From Polytrichum commune (taxonomy: Eukaryota > Streptophyta > Polytrichopsida > Polytrichales > Polytrichaceae), in NCBI GenBank assembly GCA_950295325.1, contig OX485805.1, forward strand, positions 41,564,758-41,628,757: a stretch of 64,000 nucleotides of DNA. Reading direction: 5' to 3'. Positions 1 through 10,830 of the stretch are shown here, in pieces (the first letter of the stretch is position 1; each line of letters starts with the position of its first letter). The position numbers and the translations under genes are program-made. Under the pieces are notes generated by a model, which worked only from the letters and a program-made list of their open reading frames with translations, had not been told where the DNA came from and ran no database searches.

Positions 1-1783
1 TCGTTCAAAAGAGAAGTGGATGAACGTGGATACATGTGTGCGTGAAGGCAATGTACGACGTGCTCGAGTTGGAAATGGCCTCAGCTTGGAAAAGCTTTGG
101 TTTTATGGTTTGGACAGGTCAGAGCACGGAGGGGAGTATTAACTGATGATGTCATTATGCAAAAGGCTAAGGAATTGAGGGATTCATTTGGCATATTTGA
201 TACCGAGTTCAAGCTTTCTCATGGGTGGTTGCAAAATTTCAAAACTCGACATGGAATGAAGTGTTATTATCTACATGAAGAAAGTGGAGATGTAGATGGA
301 GTTGGAGTTGCATTGGCCATGGCAAAGATCCCATTCATATTGAAGAAATATGATCCAGAATACATCTTCAATTTTGACGAGACAAGTTTGTATTATAGAG
401 CCTCTCCTTGCAAGACTTTGAATATTGGGAAGGCGAAAGGAAAAAGAAACAGAAGGATCGTGTGACATTGGGGCTTTGCACTAATATCTCAGGGAAGGAG
501 CAATTGAAGCTTGTTTTCATTCACAAATCAACGCATCCCATATGCTTTCCTCGGAGTTTTGATCCAAATAGTACAATACACTATTATTCTAACAATTCAG
601 CCTAGATGAATGGTGATGTTTTTACACATTGGGTGAAGAGTGAGAACCGAAGAATGGCATTGAAAGACAGAAAGATTTGCATTTTTATGGATAATGCAGG
701 AAGCTATGATATTCATGGTGAGGTCAAGAAAGTTATAGATTGGTTTAATGCTTTTGTACTCTCCCATATCACTATCTTGTTCCTTCCACCAGATGTGACT
801 TCAATTGTTCAGCCTTTGGATCAAGGAGTGATTGCAACATTCAAAATGTGCTATAAGCGCAAGCTTGTTGCCTGGACTTTGCAACAAATTGATAACAACT
901 CAAATGAAGATTTGGGGAAATTGAATGTTGATCTATTTCAAGCTATGCTATGGTGTATGGCGGCATGGCATGAACTAGATGATCAAACCATTATAAATTG
1001 TTGGAGAAAGTCCGCCATATTGCCTATAGAGTGGAATGTAGATATCAACAATTTTGATGAACGTATGAAGTCCAAAATGGAGGAAGCAGCTTTGGAATTG
1101 GGCAATCTCATTGCCGCATTGAATTTGGCTTTGGATGTCGAAGGCAAGCCTGTAGAAAAGCTTTGTCCTTTGGAGTACATAAACATGGAAGGTGAAGATG
1201 ATTTTGAGGTGGAATATTCTATTGAGGAGCTTGTGCAATTAGTGCAAGATGGCGAACAAGTTCTTGATTCCATGGAAGTAGACCCATTGATTGTTGATAG
1301 TAGTGATGATGAGTCTAAAGTAGTGAAGCTAAGCGATGCACAAAAATATGCTAAAGATGTTTTGAATTTTATGGCTAGCCAAGGTTCTCAGATTTTCAAC
1401 ACTCTAGAGTTGTTAGGAATGGAAAAAATCCATGACAAACTCATTAGAATTGGTGTTGCACATTTAACATCAACAAAACAATGTGACATTAGAAGTTTCT
1501 TTGTCTCTAGTGAGAGGTCTTTACCTGATCTCAATGACACATTATGATGTGCTATTGTTGTTATTCACAATTTTGAATTAGATTTTACATTCAAAAACAT
1601 TGAAGTCTCAAATTTGTTATTTTCTTTTTACATTGTAATTTTATTTTGATTTTCTACCTATTTTTTTGATAATATCACATTATGCACAAATCTTCAAAAT
1701 GTGACATTATCAAAAATGTCACACCTTATTTATATCACTCTTTTTGGTGAAACGGATGGTGTGACATTATCAAGGTTAGACTG
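1..1783 (+). mobile_element. Tigger/pogo-type DNA transposon, 3' part (5' end outside window)
   Basis: The body is a decayed CENP-B/DDE transposase gene, described separately. The right end reads ...CAAGGTTAGACTG followed by TA. On the other strand this begins CAGTCTAACCTTGATAATG, the CAGT-type end expected of Tc1/mariner-pogo elements with a TA target site. The subterminal sequence GTGACATTATCAA occurs twice (about 1699 and 1760), the first copy facing an inverted partner (TGTCAC), which suggests transposase-binding repeats. The left terminal repeat would lie upstream of base 1 and cannot be seen. Confidence 0.75.
2..1547 (+). pseudogene. Tigger/pogo-like transposase (CENP-B HTH plus DDE domain), broken
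   Basis: This encoded a cut-and-paste transposase. Bases 2-95 read KEKWMNVDT...RRARVG in one frame, then FGQVRARRGVLTDDVI continues in another, which is the CENP-B-type DNA-binding region. The catalytic region follows: NFDETSLYY (first Asp, about 371-397), IFMDNAGSYD (second Asp, about 681-710) and SIVQPLDQGVIATFK (third acidic residue, about 801-845). The C-terminal tail is acidic and ends at TGA 1545-1547. There are at least three lesions: a frameshift near 95, a second near 430, and TAG at 603-605 where a tryptophan codon probably stood just before MNGDVFTHWVK. The 5' end lies outside the window. It is non-functional as written. Confidence 0.85.
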
Positions 1784-1910
1784 TACATACCACTCTCCAC
1801 TGTTCAGGCAAGTTCGGTTAGTATATTCTAACAAGGCAGAGGCGGCTGGCCTTGACAGCCTGAGGAGTGAATCCATGTAACGTCACGAATAGTGACGTGA
1901 AGTATGTTAA

Positions 1911-2780
1911 GGGCCGCTTCACACTGTGGCAGAAGGTCGAGAGGCTGTCAATTTCCACCAATTAGACTGCAAGAAACCAAGAATTTGGCCCCTCGACCCT
2001 TCATATTAGAGGCCAAAGTCCAAAGGTTGTTGCTCTTTCAAAATGCCTACATGGCAGTATTTTTTGACCAAGGCGATGGACTCTTGAAGGAGGTTTGGGT
2101 CGGACATGATTGGAAACCCAAACTACGGTCGAGAGGTCGTCGATTTATTTTCAATTAATTTTTTTTAAAAAAACTAACAAGATCTTGGCTGTTAGATTGG
2201 AGAGGGGTGTTCTGGGTAGGGAATAAAGTGGGATGCTCCTTTTTCCTTTAGACTTTGGGCTTGGCCTTTGGAGGCTTCACACTATGGCTGTCCAAGTCGA
2301 GAGGCCGTGGGAGTTCATGGCCAAAGGTTTGGACTTTGGGCTTGGCCTTTGGAGGCTTCACACCGTGCCCGGCCAAAGGCTCCAATCCCTATATTTTATT
2401 GGCTATTTTCAACCCATTTCCTTGGACTCTCAACCAAGGTTGGCACCGCACGGTTTTTTACAGTTGGGTTTTTCATAGTTTTTTTTTAAAAAACCCAATC
2501 AATCTAAGGTCCAACAAAATCCGGTTTCATTTGGTTTTATTGTAGATAAGTTGAGATTATAGGGCAAAGGACCCAATATCCGTCAATGTTGGTGCCGATC
2601 GCCAAGTGCCAGAATAAAACCATGATGTTATTCATAAAAATCAGGTATTTTGCAACAAAACCCAAAACCCAATGCATCGGATGGGAAATTTCACACCCTT
2701 GCTCTCAACAAAGGTTTGGCCATTCAATCCCACGGCCTCTCGACGTGGCTGGCCATGTATAGCATAGTGTGAAGCGGCCC
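1911..2780. mobile_element. H1: non-autonomous TIR element, PIF/Harbinger-like (TAA target duplication)
   Basis: Left end GGGCCGCTTCACACTGTGGC and right end ...AGTGTGAAGCGGCCC are inverted repeats. They are flanked on both sides by TAA (1908-1910 and 2781-2783), the 3 bp TWA duplication typical of PIF/Harbinger elements. Similarity between the arms goes further in, including GTCGAGAGGC on the left and its complement at about 2739-2748. Inside, a unit containing GGCTTGGCCTTTGGAGGCTT occurs twice in tandem (about 2260 and 2340). There is no transposase. It shares end design with elements at 38.0, 46.2 and 56.5 kb. Confidence 0.8.
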
Positions 2781-3189
2781 TAAAAAGTTAGTACTGAGGA
2801 GTATACATAGAAGATTGCACCACTGGCAGAGGAGCCCGTGTCCTGAGATTCTAAGCTCGAGGCGGCAGCTTTATCTATTTGGCTTGGGGTGACGTGCATC
2901 TGGATAAGAGAGTAGAGTAATAACAAGGTGGCTGGTTGGGGTGGGTTAGTTGTCACTTCATCACTTTGCCCTAACTTGCAACAAAGCTGAGCACGATGTT
3001 TCGGCCGGGTTGGTTGTATTTTGGGTTCTCTCTACAATTGAATTCTCAATTTGTGTCGAAAATCAAATAAAATACAACAAAGTTGAGCAGCTCTTGCACG
3101 CCTCGTGAGCCCTAAAAAGTTCGAGAAGGATTCCTCTTCTCTTGTCTAGGCAGTCGTCTCTGCCCAATCATGTGCTCCAATGTGCATGT

Positions 3190-3590
3190 GTACGGTGTAA
3201 GGTACGACGTGGGTCTTATTTGGTTTGCTTTTCATGTTCTCCGACTTCTACTGATGAGTTTTACACAACATAACTCATGTTTGTAGTGGCAAATCTACGC
3301 TGACGCATATGCCAGAACCGGGTTGAAAATCGGATCTTTCCTAATTTAGTTATGGTTATCAAAAGTGCACTTTTGTTGATTTTTTTAACATGATACATAG
3401 GTCCTCCGAATTGTGTTCATTATTAAGTGTAGAGTGGTTATTAACATTTGAAGACGTAGTCCAATCTCTTTTAAGCATGTGCCTTTATGATGTTTGTCCT
3501 TTGATCCACACCGAACGGCATACCCATCGAAGCTAGGGGTCTGATTAAGAAAAGGAGCCACTTTAAGGCCCATCTACCTTAATCTTGTGA
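3190..3590 (+). repeat. Dispersed repeat family A, copy 1
   Basis: Shares ordered blocks with 63700-64000, among them TTCATGTTCTCCGACTTCTA, then GAGTGGTTA(T)TAA, then GTAGTCCA(A/C)TCTCTTT and ATGTGCCTTTA(T/C)G(A/G)TGTTT. The later blocks also match 17700-17880 (AATCCAATCTCTTTTA...GCATACC). It probably belongs to an unidentified retroelement. No coding frame is evident. Confidence 0.55.
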
Positions 3591-4086
3591 TTTTGGACAT
3601 ATGGATAAGTGAAATTTAATGTGAACAATCTTAACTCTGTAAAGATGCCATCCATATGGGTGGATCCATCATAAGAGATACGAGTTTTATTCAATAAAAC
3701 TGTTGAATTGAGCTGAACTTTTGAAGGCATTTATGAGGAGAATTTGCTTCGGACTTTATGGATTAGGTAAGAGGGCCTTAAAGCACTACTTCCAAACACT
3801 CTACGTAGCTTGGGTTACTTACCAAGAGAGAGAATTTCTATGTAGATTTGGAAATGTGTGTTGAACCTACATTTGAAAAAGAAAAAAGAAAAAAGGACTT
3901 TTTATATATTTATATCCAACCAATGAAAATTGATAAAGGTGATTGTCCAAATGGACCTTCAACCAACACATAGGGAGGTCCACCAATGTTGGATTGTTAG
4001 GTGACATTGACAACGAAATCAACCTTGTAATGTGTGAAAGTCTTATAATGGCAATGGATTTGTTAAAATATAGGTTCATGGCGAGT

Positions 4087-4118
4087 GCGCACACGCACAC
4101 GCGCACACACACACACAC
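4087..4118. repeat. CA/CG dinucleotide microsatellite
   Basis: An alternating purine-pyrimidine run (gcgcacacgcacacgcgcac, then pure CA). Confidence 0.9.
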
Positions 4119-4744
4119 TTTTACTTAGCCCCAAATGCATGAGGGGAATTGGCCTCACATCAAAGATGTATTATAAAATGTGATTGGAGACTGACCTTCG
4201 AGTTCGCTTCCAAGAGAAATTCATGGTTGATGAGTTGTAGACTACCATAGAGGGCTCTCTATTCCACCAATGAATGATTACTCTCATTCCTACATTGGAT
4301 GAGACCCCATATATATATATATTCCAAGTGCCTCCTACGGTAAATCATGACAGTTGGAATAAGTAATGTTGTCATTGGTCATCACTGATTTTTTTTTGTG
4401 AAGCATTTCTTTCATTGACCATCATTCTAAGACGACGTGACTCATAAAAAACTAACCTTGCAACATACATAATTGAAGCCAGGGCAATGAATTGGATGAA
4501 ACTAGCACATCTATACTCAAAAACAAATTCTAAATTATAGGACCCAATTTTGCACATCTATCTCTTCTTTTGAAACCCTTTATAACCTTATTATTTGTTC
4601 ACATTAGAGGAAAGCAACACCTCCCTTTATATATATTATGTATGCTTATGCCTCATATAATGCCCCTTTTACACTTACGTTAGTTCATACTTGGTTTGAA
4701 GAGTGCACCCCACAGTGCACCAATGTATGCAATGATCTACACAA

Positions 4745-4746
<2 letters not shown>

Positions 4747-4775
<29 letters not shown>
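4747..4775. repeat. (ACAT)n microsatellite
   Basis: About seven uninterrupted ACAT units. Confidence 0.9.
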
Positions 4776-4776
<1 letters not shown>

Positions 4777-6439
4777 GAGCCCCTAACAAGTATGAAAGTC
4801 AAACTTTACTTGGTCTATCAGGATCTTACTATTTTAAATAAAAACCTATTACACTAGCGAAGTGAAACTGAAATCATATGTAACAATCATGATAAGATAC
4901 ACATCATATGTATTTGAATATGGTCCATCTAGACAAGTCCAAATCTCTCAATATTACATTTAAAATATGTGTATGTTCCAAATTTAGGAAAGTGCAATTG
5001 ATACATGGGTTGATTCTAGGTGGGGTTACTATTGACATTTTGCATTAAATAATACATAACCTTAAAACACATTTGTAAGACACCTTAAGACCCATAATGG
5101 CCCTCTTGGACCTTAGAGGGTTGAAAGTCAAATCCTTTTGAATTTTGTTGGAATTGTTTAGATGTGGGCTACCCATATCTCAGGTTGGAGACAACATAAT
5201 GTGACTTTTGCTACTCCTGGTTTTGGTGGGTGTACCCAGTTGTTGAAGACATCATGTTGTTCAAAAGGTAGGGTCATTCTTATTCCTATGAGTTAAAGTT
5301 TACAATAATCTTCTTTTTAAGAAAGGGTTGAAGATATATTCAAGAGAGGATGGGTGAAAGAGGAAATAGTAGGAAAACTGGTCATTCTAAGTTAGCGTTT
5401 TCTTGAATTTTGCGTTGGAGTGAATGAGAACTTGAAAAGTATAAAAGGTATATTTCTTATGCTATCCTTCTAGATTTGAACTCCACCTTGAGATGTTGGT
5501 TGGGCCGAGTCCGGCTAGGATTGCAACAATTGTCGTGCACATCACTTGAACTAAGATTTGCAATTCTTTTTTGGGTGGGGTTTTGATGCTCGATTGTTGT
5601 GTGTTGGGCATGCTTGCCATTGTGCACTCCACTATTTCCACATTGTGCATTTCTCAAACCTCAATATGTTGGTTGGAAAATACATGTTTTTGTGCGCATA
5701 GAATTGAAACAATGAAGAGTTAAAAGCTTTGACTCTTAGCATCTCAAATTTTTTGGAGGTTTTTATTCCTTCCCCAATTCTCTACTCTTCTTCATTTTTA
5801 ATTTTTTTTAAGAAATGAAAGTTATGTTCATGCACCTTTAGGGCATTATTGGCACTATGACAATTGTTGTTATTATGGAAATGTAGTTGTTAGGGTTTTT
5901 TTGATGCCGGGTGCTGCTAGAACGCAAAATTAAGAGGTCCTCTGCGCCATGATATTAAAGCTTTTCTTGGTGGACTTTAAAATACCATGACTACAGTTGC
6001 TTGACCCCATAGCGTGTGGGCGAGTTGATTCCAAACGCCAAGCTTAGAGTTTTCTTGAAGAAGGAACCCGTAAATATGTATTTTCAGTTTGGTATAACTG
6101 ACAATAAGGCTAAGTTTTGGATAAAGAATTGAAAAAAACATCGTCAATTTTATTGTCTGGTCGGTGATTTCCTCGGACATTGTTTTTCTTTTTTGCATTT
6201 GCAAGCGCTAGGAAATACCTTTTGTGTATCAAACATATCCTTTAATCTAGTCTCATAAGCAAAAACATGGATATATTTTAATTTATGTAGGGTGAGAACA
6301 AACTAATCTTGCCTACATGAACTGGAAAGAAATACGATCTAAATCAACCAAATACATAAATAAACAACAAAGTGTTGAAAAAGACGATTTACAAAATGAA
6401 ATCTCTTTTGAATACGGCTGTTGAGACCGCCTTGGTAGA

Positions 6440-6850
6440 TTTACATAGAAGAAGTTTCGACTCCTGCTTCCCAAATGGAGTAGACGGGAGATGGGATTTG
6501 GGAGGCTTTTGTGGATAGTTGCGATCTTGATTTATGGGGAGATGGGTCGAAGTATCCATGGTAGCTTGATTGACGCTCACAAGAAGTGGGATGACCTTGG
6601 AAGTCAAAATTTAGATGGCGAGAGAGAATTATCGCATAAGAGCATTCCTTTATCCATCCAACATGAAGACTTGATTTCCTAGAGGTTTGTAATTGATTCA
6701 ACTCAAATGACTTGGACTGAACTAATTTGAGGTATCTGAAGTTAATTATGGTGTTATAATTAGCTTGAATAAGTAACCTCCAAGTTGCATACTATTTCAA
6801 GGTTTTTATGTTGGTTGAATAAGAGATATGTTCGTATGCGTCATAAATGA
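6440..6850 (+). repeat. Dispersed repeat family B, copy 1
   Basis: Has CATCCAACAT..., then TCAAATGACTTGGACT(G/A)(A)ACTAATTT, GAGGTATCTGAAG and GGTTGAATAAGAGATATG. The same blocks in the same order occur at 15660-15870 (CATCCATCCAACATAAAA, CTCAAATGACTTGGACTAGA, GATGAGTGAGAGATATGCTC) and inverted at about 54500-54600. Family unknown. Confidence 0.5.
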
Positions 6851-7629
6851 TTCAGTTTCTCACTTCTCTCTTTTCTACAAGGGGAATGGAAAGTGATAGA
6901 ATGTCAATGTTTGTACATTTCCAGGTAATTATCTATGCATGCACCATATAAGGAACCAAAGTTGACATGGGGTGCATATGTTGGTTGCCATGTGGGACCT
7001 GGAGCATATAGACAATGCGGACAAGAATATTGTTTAGTGTATTTTAAACTAATCACAAGCTAGATTACTGGGAAGGTTGAGCCCGTGGTTAGGAACCTGT
7101 CATTTTATAGTCATGAAGTGAACGATACTCATATTGAGTATGTTCATTTTGTAAGGGAGACCCATGAAAGGGCATTATGCTTGGGAAATACCCAGCCCAC
7201 AATGTAGTTGCCTACAACTGAATACTCTTATTGATCATTTCCCCTTGCCAACTTTGATCCATGTGCATGCAAGGGATCAATACAAAGATTCACTACTAGA
7301 AAATCATGACCAAATCAACAAAAAATCAACAGATCTTTGTCGATCCGGGCACTGCAATGACCGATTTCACTGATTTTTGAATTTTTGTAAAAATCAACAG
7401 TTTACTGCCTACATTTTTGTTGATTAGAATAGTACAATGACCAAATCAACAAAATTTTAGTAAATGTGAAATATTTTTTGAATATTTTTTGGAATATTCT
7501 AGGATCTATTGGAATATTGTAAAATCTTTTTAATTTTTTGCAATTTATGGACTTGTAAGTGTATGGGTATGGAAATAATTACGAATTCAAAGGTGTTTAA
7601 ATATTATAAATATTATATTAGTTGATAGT

Positions 7630-7767
7630 TAATTATATATATATATATATATTAATATGTATAATATGTATATAATATATGTAACATATAATATATATAT
7701 GTATGTATATATGTATATATATGTCTGTATATATGTATGTATATGTATATATGTATGTATATGTATG

Positions 7768-7798
<31 letters not shown>

Positions 7799-8015
7799 TG
7801 TAACATATATGCATATAATATATGTAACATGTATGTATATAATATATAATATATAAATATGTATACATTTACAGTAAATATATACAGTATATATTTACTG
7901 TAATTATATACTGTAATTATATACTGTATATATTTACTGTAATTATATACTGTATATATTTACTGTAATTATATACTGTAATTATATACTATATATATTT
8001 ACTGTAAATATATAC
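7630..8015. repeat. AT-rich microsatellite and palindromic tandem array
   Basis: Bases 7635-7865 are mixed TATA/TGTATATA runs. Bases 7868-8015 repeat the units TATATTTACTGTAATTATA and CTGTAATTATATA in a higher-order pattern. TTTACTG and CAGTAAA pair to form potential hairpins. Open frames here are artefacts of base composition. Confidence 0.85.
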
Positions 8016-8087
8016 ATCAAGTAGGTAGTAAAGAGAAATTAATGGCCTTATTCTAGAAAGGTTTAAAACACTCCATTTATATCATGT

Positions 8088-8275
8088 GTGATGTGATGAC
8101 CTAGTGGTTAAGGCACATGTGTGGGTATCACTAGGTGCAAGGTTTGATTCCCGTGGCCGACACCTTTGGCCTTGGCCTTGCCACCTATGTGAGTGGTAGG
8201 TAGTCTATACTTGTAGGTGAGGTATATGTTGAGGGTTACTTGGGAGGGGTTAGGAATTGCAGATCTGACATTTAT
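8088..8275 (+). mobile_element. tRNA-derived SINE-like insert inside the CACTA element
   Basis: GACCTAGTGGTTAAGG resembles a pol III A box, and GGTTTGATTCC about 40 bases later fits a B box (GGTTCRANYCC) with one change. The tRNA-like head is followed by an unrelated body and then T-rich/TA sequence. I see no clear target duplication, so the ends are approximate. A real tRNA is unlikely because the cloverleaf does not close and there is no tRNA 3' end. Confidence 0.55.
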
Positions 8276-8296
8276 TTATTTTTTATTTTTTTAATG

Positions 8297-8300
<4 letters not shown>

Positions 8301-8335
<35 letters not shown>
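8301..8335. repeat. (TA)n microsatellite
   Basis: An uninterrupted TA run inside the right part of the CACTA element. Confidence 0.9.
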
Positions 8336-8340
<5 letters not shown>

Positions 8341-8591
8341 AGTTTTTTTAAAAAAGTATTTTTGTGACCATATCAACAGAAAAAATCAACAAAATTGTGT
8401 TACATCATGTCCAGGTCAACGCGTCCTAAGTAACAACCGCGACCAACGCCTTTCTGTTGATCCGGACGCAAAATTTTCTACTAGTGATTCTTTGCGTGAA
8501 CTCTGGAATTCCAAATGCACAGTGATCATCAACACCTACAAGATGTTGTCTTTCCCAAAACAAGAGCCGCAATTAAAAAAAGACCGACAAT

Positions 8592-9080
8592 TTACAGGTG
8601 CTTGTTGAAAAATTCATAGTACACCACTTGAGTGCTCCCCATAACAAGGAATCCCGGAATTAAAGAAGAATTATGCTCATGTGAAACCTGGTCCCACGAA
8701 ACACAACCAAGAAGTTGTGTGTGCATAATTTTATGATCTCTGCACAGTGTGGAACGATCAAACTCAAATCTCCGAATCTTCCTTGTGTGTTTGCCAAGCC
8801 TGGACACCACAATCCGATCAGATTCCAGTGAAGAATGTGAATTTGCCATTGTCCCTTTGACCCTACACGATCGAGCGTCTGAGATCTCTCTTAAAACTCT
8901 CCAATGTGAGTCCTTCCTGTTCACATTCTTATTGCATGTCACTCCATGATCCGCTCTGGGTGAATTACGATACCGCTCTGAGCACCAAACAATTGTGGTT
9001 AAACTCCGACTTTGTGAGTCTCTTCCAATTGTAGAATCTGGTATCAAGAGACCATCATTCAATCGTTGAGCACCAAACAA
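8592..9080 (-). CDS. Unrecognised 162-codon open frame running into a minisatellite
   Basis: This is the longest intact frame in the first 20 kb that I cannot assign to a known element. The translated product is basic, with segments such as RIVVSRLGKHTRKIRRFEFD and CVSWDQVSHEHNSSLIPGFL. Its N-terminal ~30 codons lie inside the first unit of the 87-88 bp minisatellite that follows. The start is uncertain, and there is no domain or homologue I recognise. It could be an exon or gag-like fragment of a retroelement, or a chance frame. Local base composition is less AT-rich than the flanks, which mildly favours coding origin. Confidence 0.25.
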   Translation of the reverse strand: MFGAQRLNDGLLIPDSTIGRDSQSRSLTTIVWCSERYRNSPRADHGVTCNKNVNRKDSHWRVLREISDARSCRVKGTMANSHSSLESDRIVVSRLGKHTRKIRRFEFDRSTLCRDHKIMHTQLLGCVSWDQVSHEHNSSLIPGFLVMGSTQVVYYEFFNKHL

Positions 9081-9955
9081 TTGTGGTTAAACTCTGACTT
9101 CATGAGTCTCTTCCAATCGTAGAATTTGGTATCAAGAGACCATCATTCATTCGTTAAGCACCGAACAATTGTGGTTAACTCTGACTTAGTGAGTTTCTTC
9201 CAATCGTGGAATCTGGTATCAAGAGACCATAATTCAATCGTTGAGCACCAAACAATTGTGGTTAACTCCGACTTCGTGAGTCTCTTCCAATTGTAGAATC
9301 TGGTACCAAGAGACCATCATTCATTCGTTAAGCACAGAACAATTGTGATCAACTCCAACTTTGTAAGTCTCTTCCAATCGTATAATCTGGTACCAAGAGA
9401 CCATCATTCATTCGTGTAGCACGAAACGATTGTGGTTAACTCCGACTTCATGAGTCTCTTCCGGCCAATCGTATAATTTGGTATCAAAAGACCACCATTC
9501 AATCGTTAACCACCAAACAATTTGTGGTTAACTCCGACTTTGTGAGTCTCTTACAATCATAGAATCTGGTATCAAGAGACCATCATTCAATCGTTGAGCA
9601 CCAAACAATTGTGGTTAACTCCGATTTCATGAGTCTCTTCCAATTGTAGAAGCTGGTACCAAGAGACCATCATTCGTTCATTAAGCACCGAACAATTGTG
9701 GTCAATTCCGACTTTGTGAGTTTCTTCCAATCGTAGAATCTGGTATCAAGAGACCATCATTCATTCATTAAGCACCAAACAATTGTGGTTAACTCCGACT
9801 TCGTGAGTCTCTTCCAATCGTAGAATCTGATACCAAGAGACCATCATTCGTTCATTAAGCACCGAACAATTGTGGTCAACTCCAACTTTGTAAGTCTCTT
9901 CCAATCGTAGAATCTGGTACCAAGAGACCATCATTCGTTCGTGTAGCACCAAGTT
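8970..9955. repeat. Minisatellite, about 11 units of 87-88 bp
   Basis: Each unit reads approximately AGCACCAAACAATTGTGGTT, AACTCCGACTTCGTGAGTCT, CTTCCAATCGTAGAATCTGG, TATCAAGAGACCATCATTCA plus a short link. Unit starts fall near 8975, 9066, 9156, 9244, 9332, 9419, 9510, 9596, 9684, 9770 and 9858, with a partial one at 9945. Units differ by point changes and 1-3 bp indels. On the minus strand several consecutive units stay open as a 29-residue repeat (WYQILRLEET(H/Y)EVGV(N/D)HN...). Confidence 0.95.
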
Positions 9956-10164
9956 TGATCATCATTGCATTTGTTGATTGAAGTGTCCCATGGGCATACC
10001 TTATTTTAGGTTCTAAAGTTTTCTTAAGTTTGAGAGGAGGGAAGAGGAGGTTCACGAATGTTCATTCTACTTTCAAAATAGGCTCCAATGTACTATGAGC
10101 TAACGAGCTCTTATTAATAAAAAAAATTCTCCAAAAAGGATCAAACCCATAGTTTTGTCTCTTA

Positions 10165-10830
10165 TTAAAAGGGTATGGGTATTTGAGAGCATTTTTGTTT
10201 TGTTTTGTTTTGTTTTTGACATCGTTTGGATCTATAAACCATGCAAGAACCTTCGTACCAAGGTAAATCCCCCCTAGTATCAACAAGGTTTTGAATGGCA
10301 TTGATTCAAGTAATAACTCGTGTGTACAAAGAGTCTCTCACCTTGAGGTACCCATCAAATATCAATATTTGACTAGTATTACAAATTCAATACCCATGGG
10401 TAGGTTCTTTGATACCATATTGGATGTTGGTTGCCGATACCATGCATTCCACTTATATATTGTTTCAACTTTGGTATAAACCAGTATTGGTATGGTATCA
10501 TTTTTTAAAATGCCATTCAAGTTTCTATAATGAGGATTTCACATTTTTCTTGATGCCAGTAGTTATGGGTATTTGACGGTATTTCTTTTTTGATGCCATT
10601 TAGGTTTACATACCATGCAAGAATCTTCATACCTTGGCAAACTCAACCTAGTATCAACATGGTTCAAAATGATATTGACTCAAATTATAACTCGGGTATA
10701 TAAAGATTCTCTCACCTTGACATACCCACCAAATGTCAATAACGTTTGACTTGTGTTACAAATTTGTTACCTAGAGGTAGGTTCTTTGATAACATTATTA
10801 ATGTTGGTTTTTGACCTTGTGCATTCCTAC
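10165..10830 (+). repeat. Tandem duplication, unit about 380-390 bp (family C)
   Basis: Unit 1 (about 10170-10455) and unit 2 (about 10560-10830) share in order GGGTATTTGA, ACCATGCAAGAA(C/T)CTTC, CTAGTATCAACA(A/T)GG, TCTCTCACCTTGA, and GGTAGGTTCTTTGATA. The offsets are 390 falling to 374 bp, so a few small indels separate them. An inverted partial copy lies at 42700-42835. Confidence 0.75.

Larger units (their letters stand above)
2784..6439. other. Non-coding stretch with short simple repeats; no gene seen
   Basis: No open frame with recognisable protein features on either strand. It contains a dispersed repeat (3190-3590, listed separately), a CA/CG dinucleotide run, an ACAT run and a short TA run near 4309. 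The rest looks like old, unidentifiable intergenic DNA. Confidence 0.6.
7291..8486. mobile_element. Non-autonomous CACTA (En/Spm-type) element
   Basis: Left terminus CACTACTAGAAAAT and right terminus ATTTTCTACTAGTG are inverted repeats starting with CACTA. They are flanked by a 3 bp duplication, ATT (7288-7290 and 8487-8489). Subterminal regions carry repeated AAATCAACA(A/G) motifs in both arms (for example 7312-7331, 7393, 7443, 8363-8395) and a GATCCGG(A/G)C block near both ends (7343 and 8459), as CACTA subterminal repeats do. There is no transposase frame. The interior holds an AT-rich palindromic array and a tRNA-like SINE, each listed separately. Confidence 0.85.

Noticed and set aside
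7629-7868. Overlapping minus-strand frames rich in Tyr/Ile
   Set aside because: They are translations of a TATA/TGTATA microsatellite.
8970-9955. Regular repeats considered as a CRISPR array
   Set aside because: Whole 87-88 bp units are repeated with no unique spacers, in a eukaryotic context.
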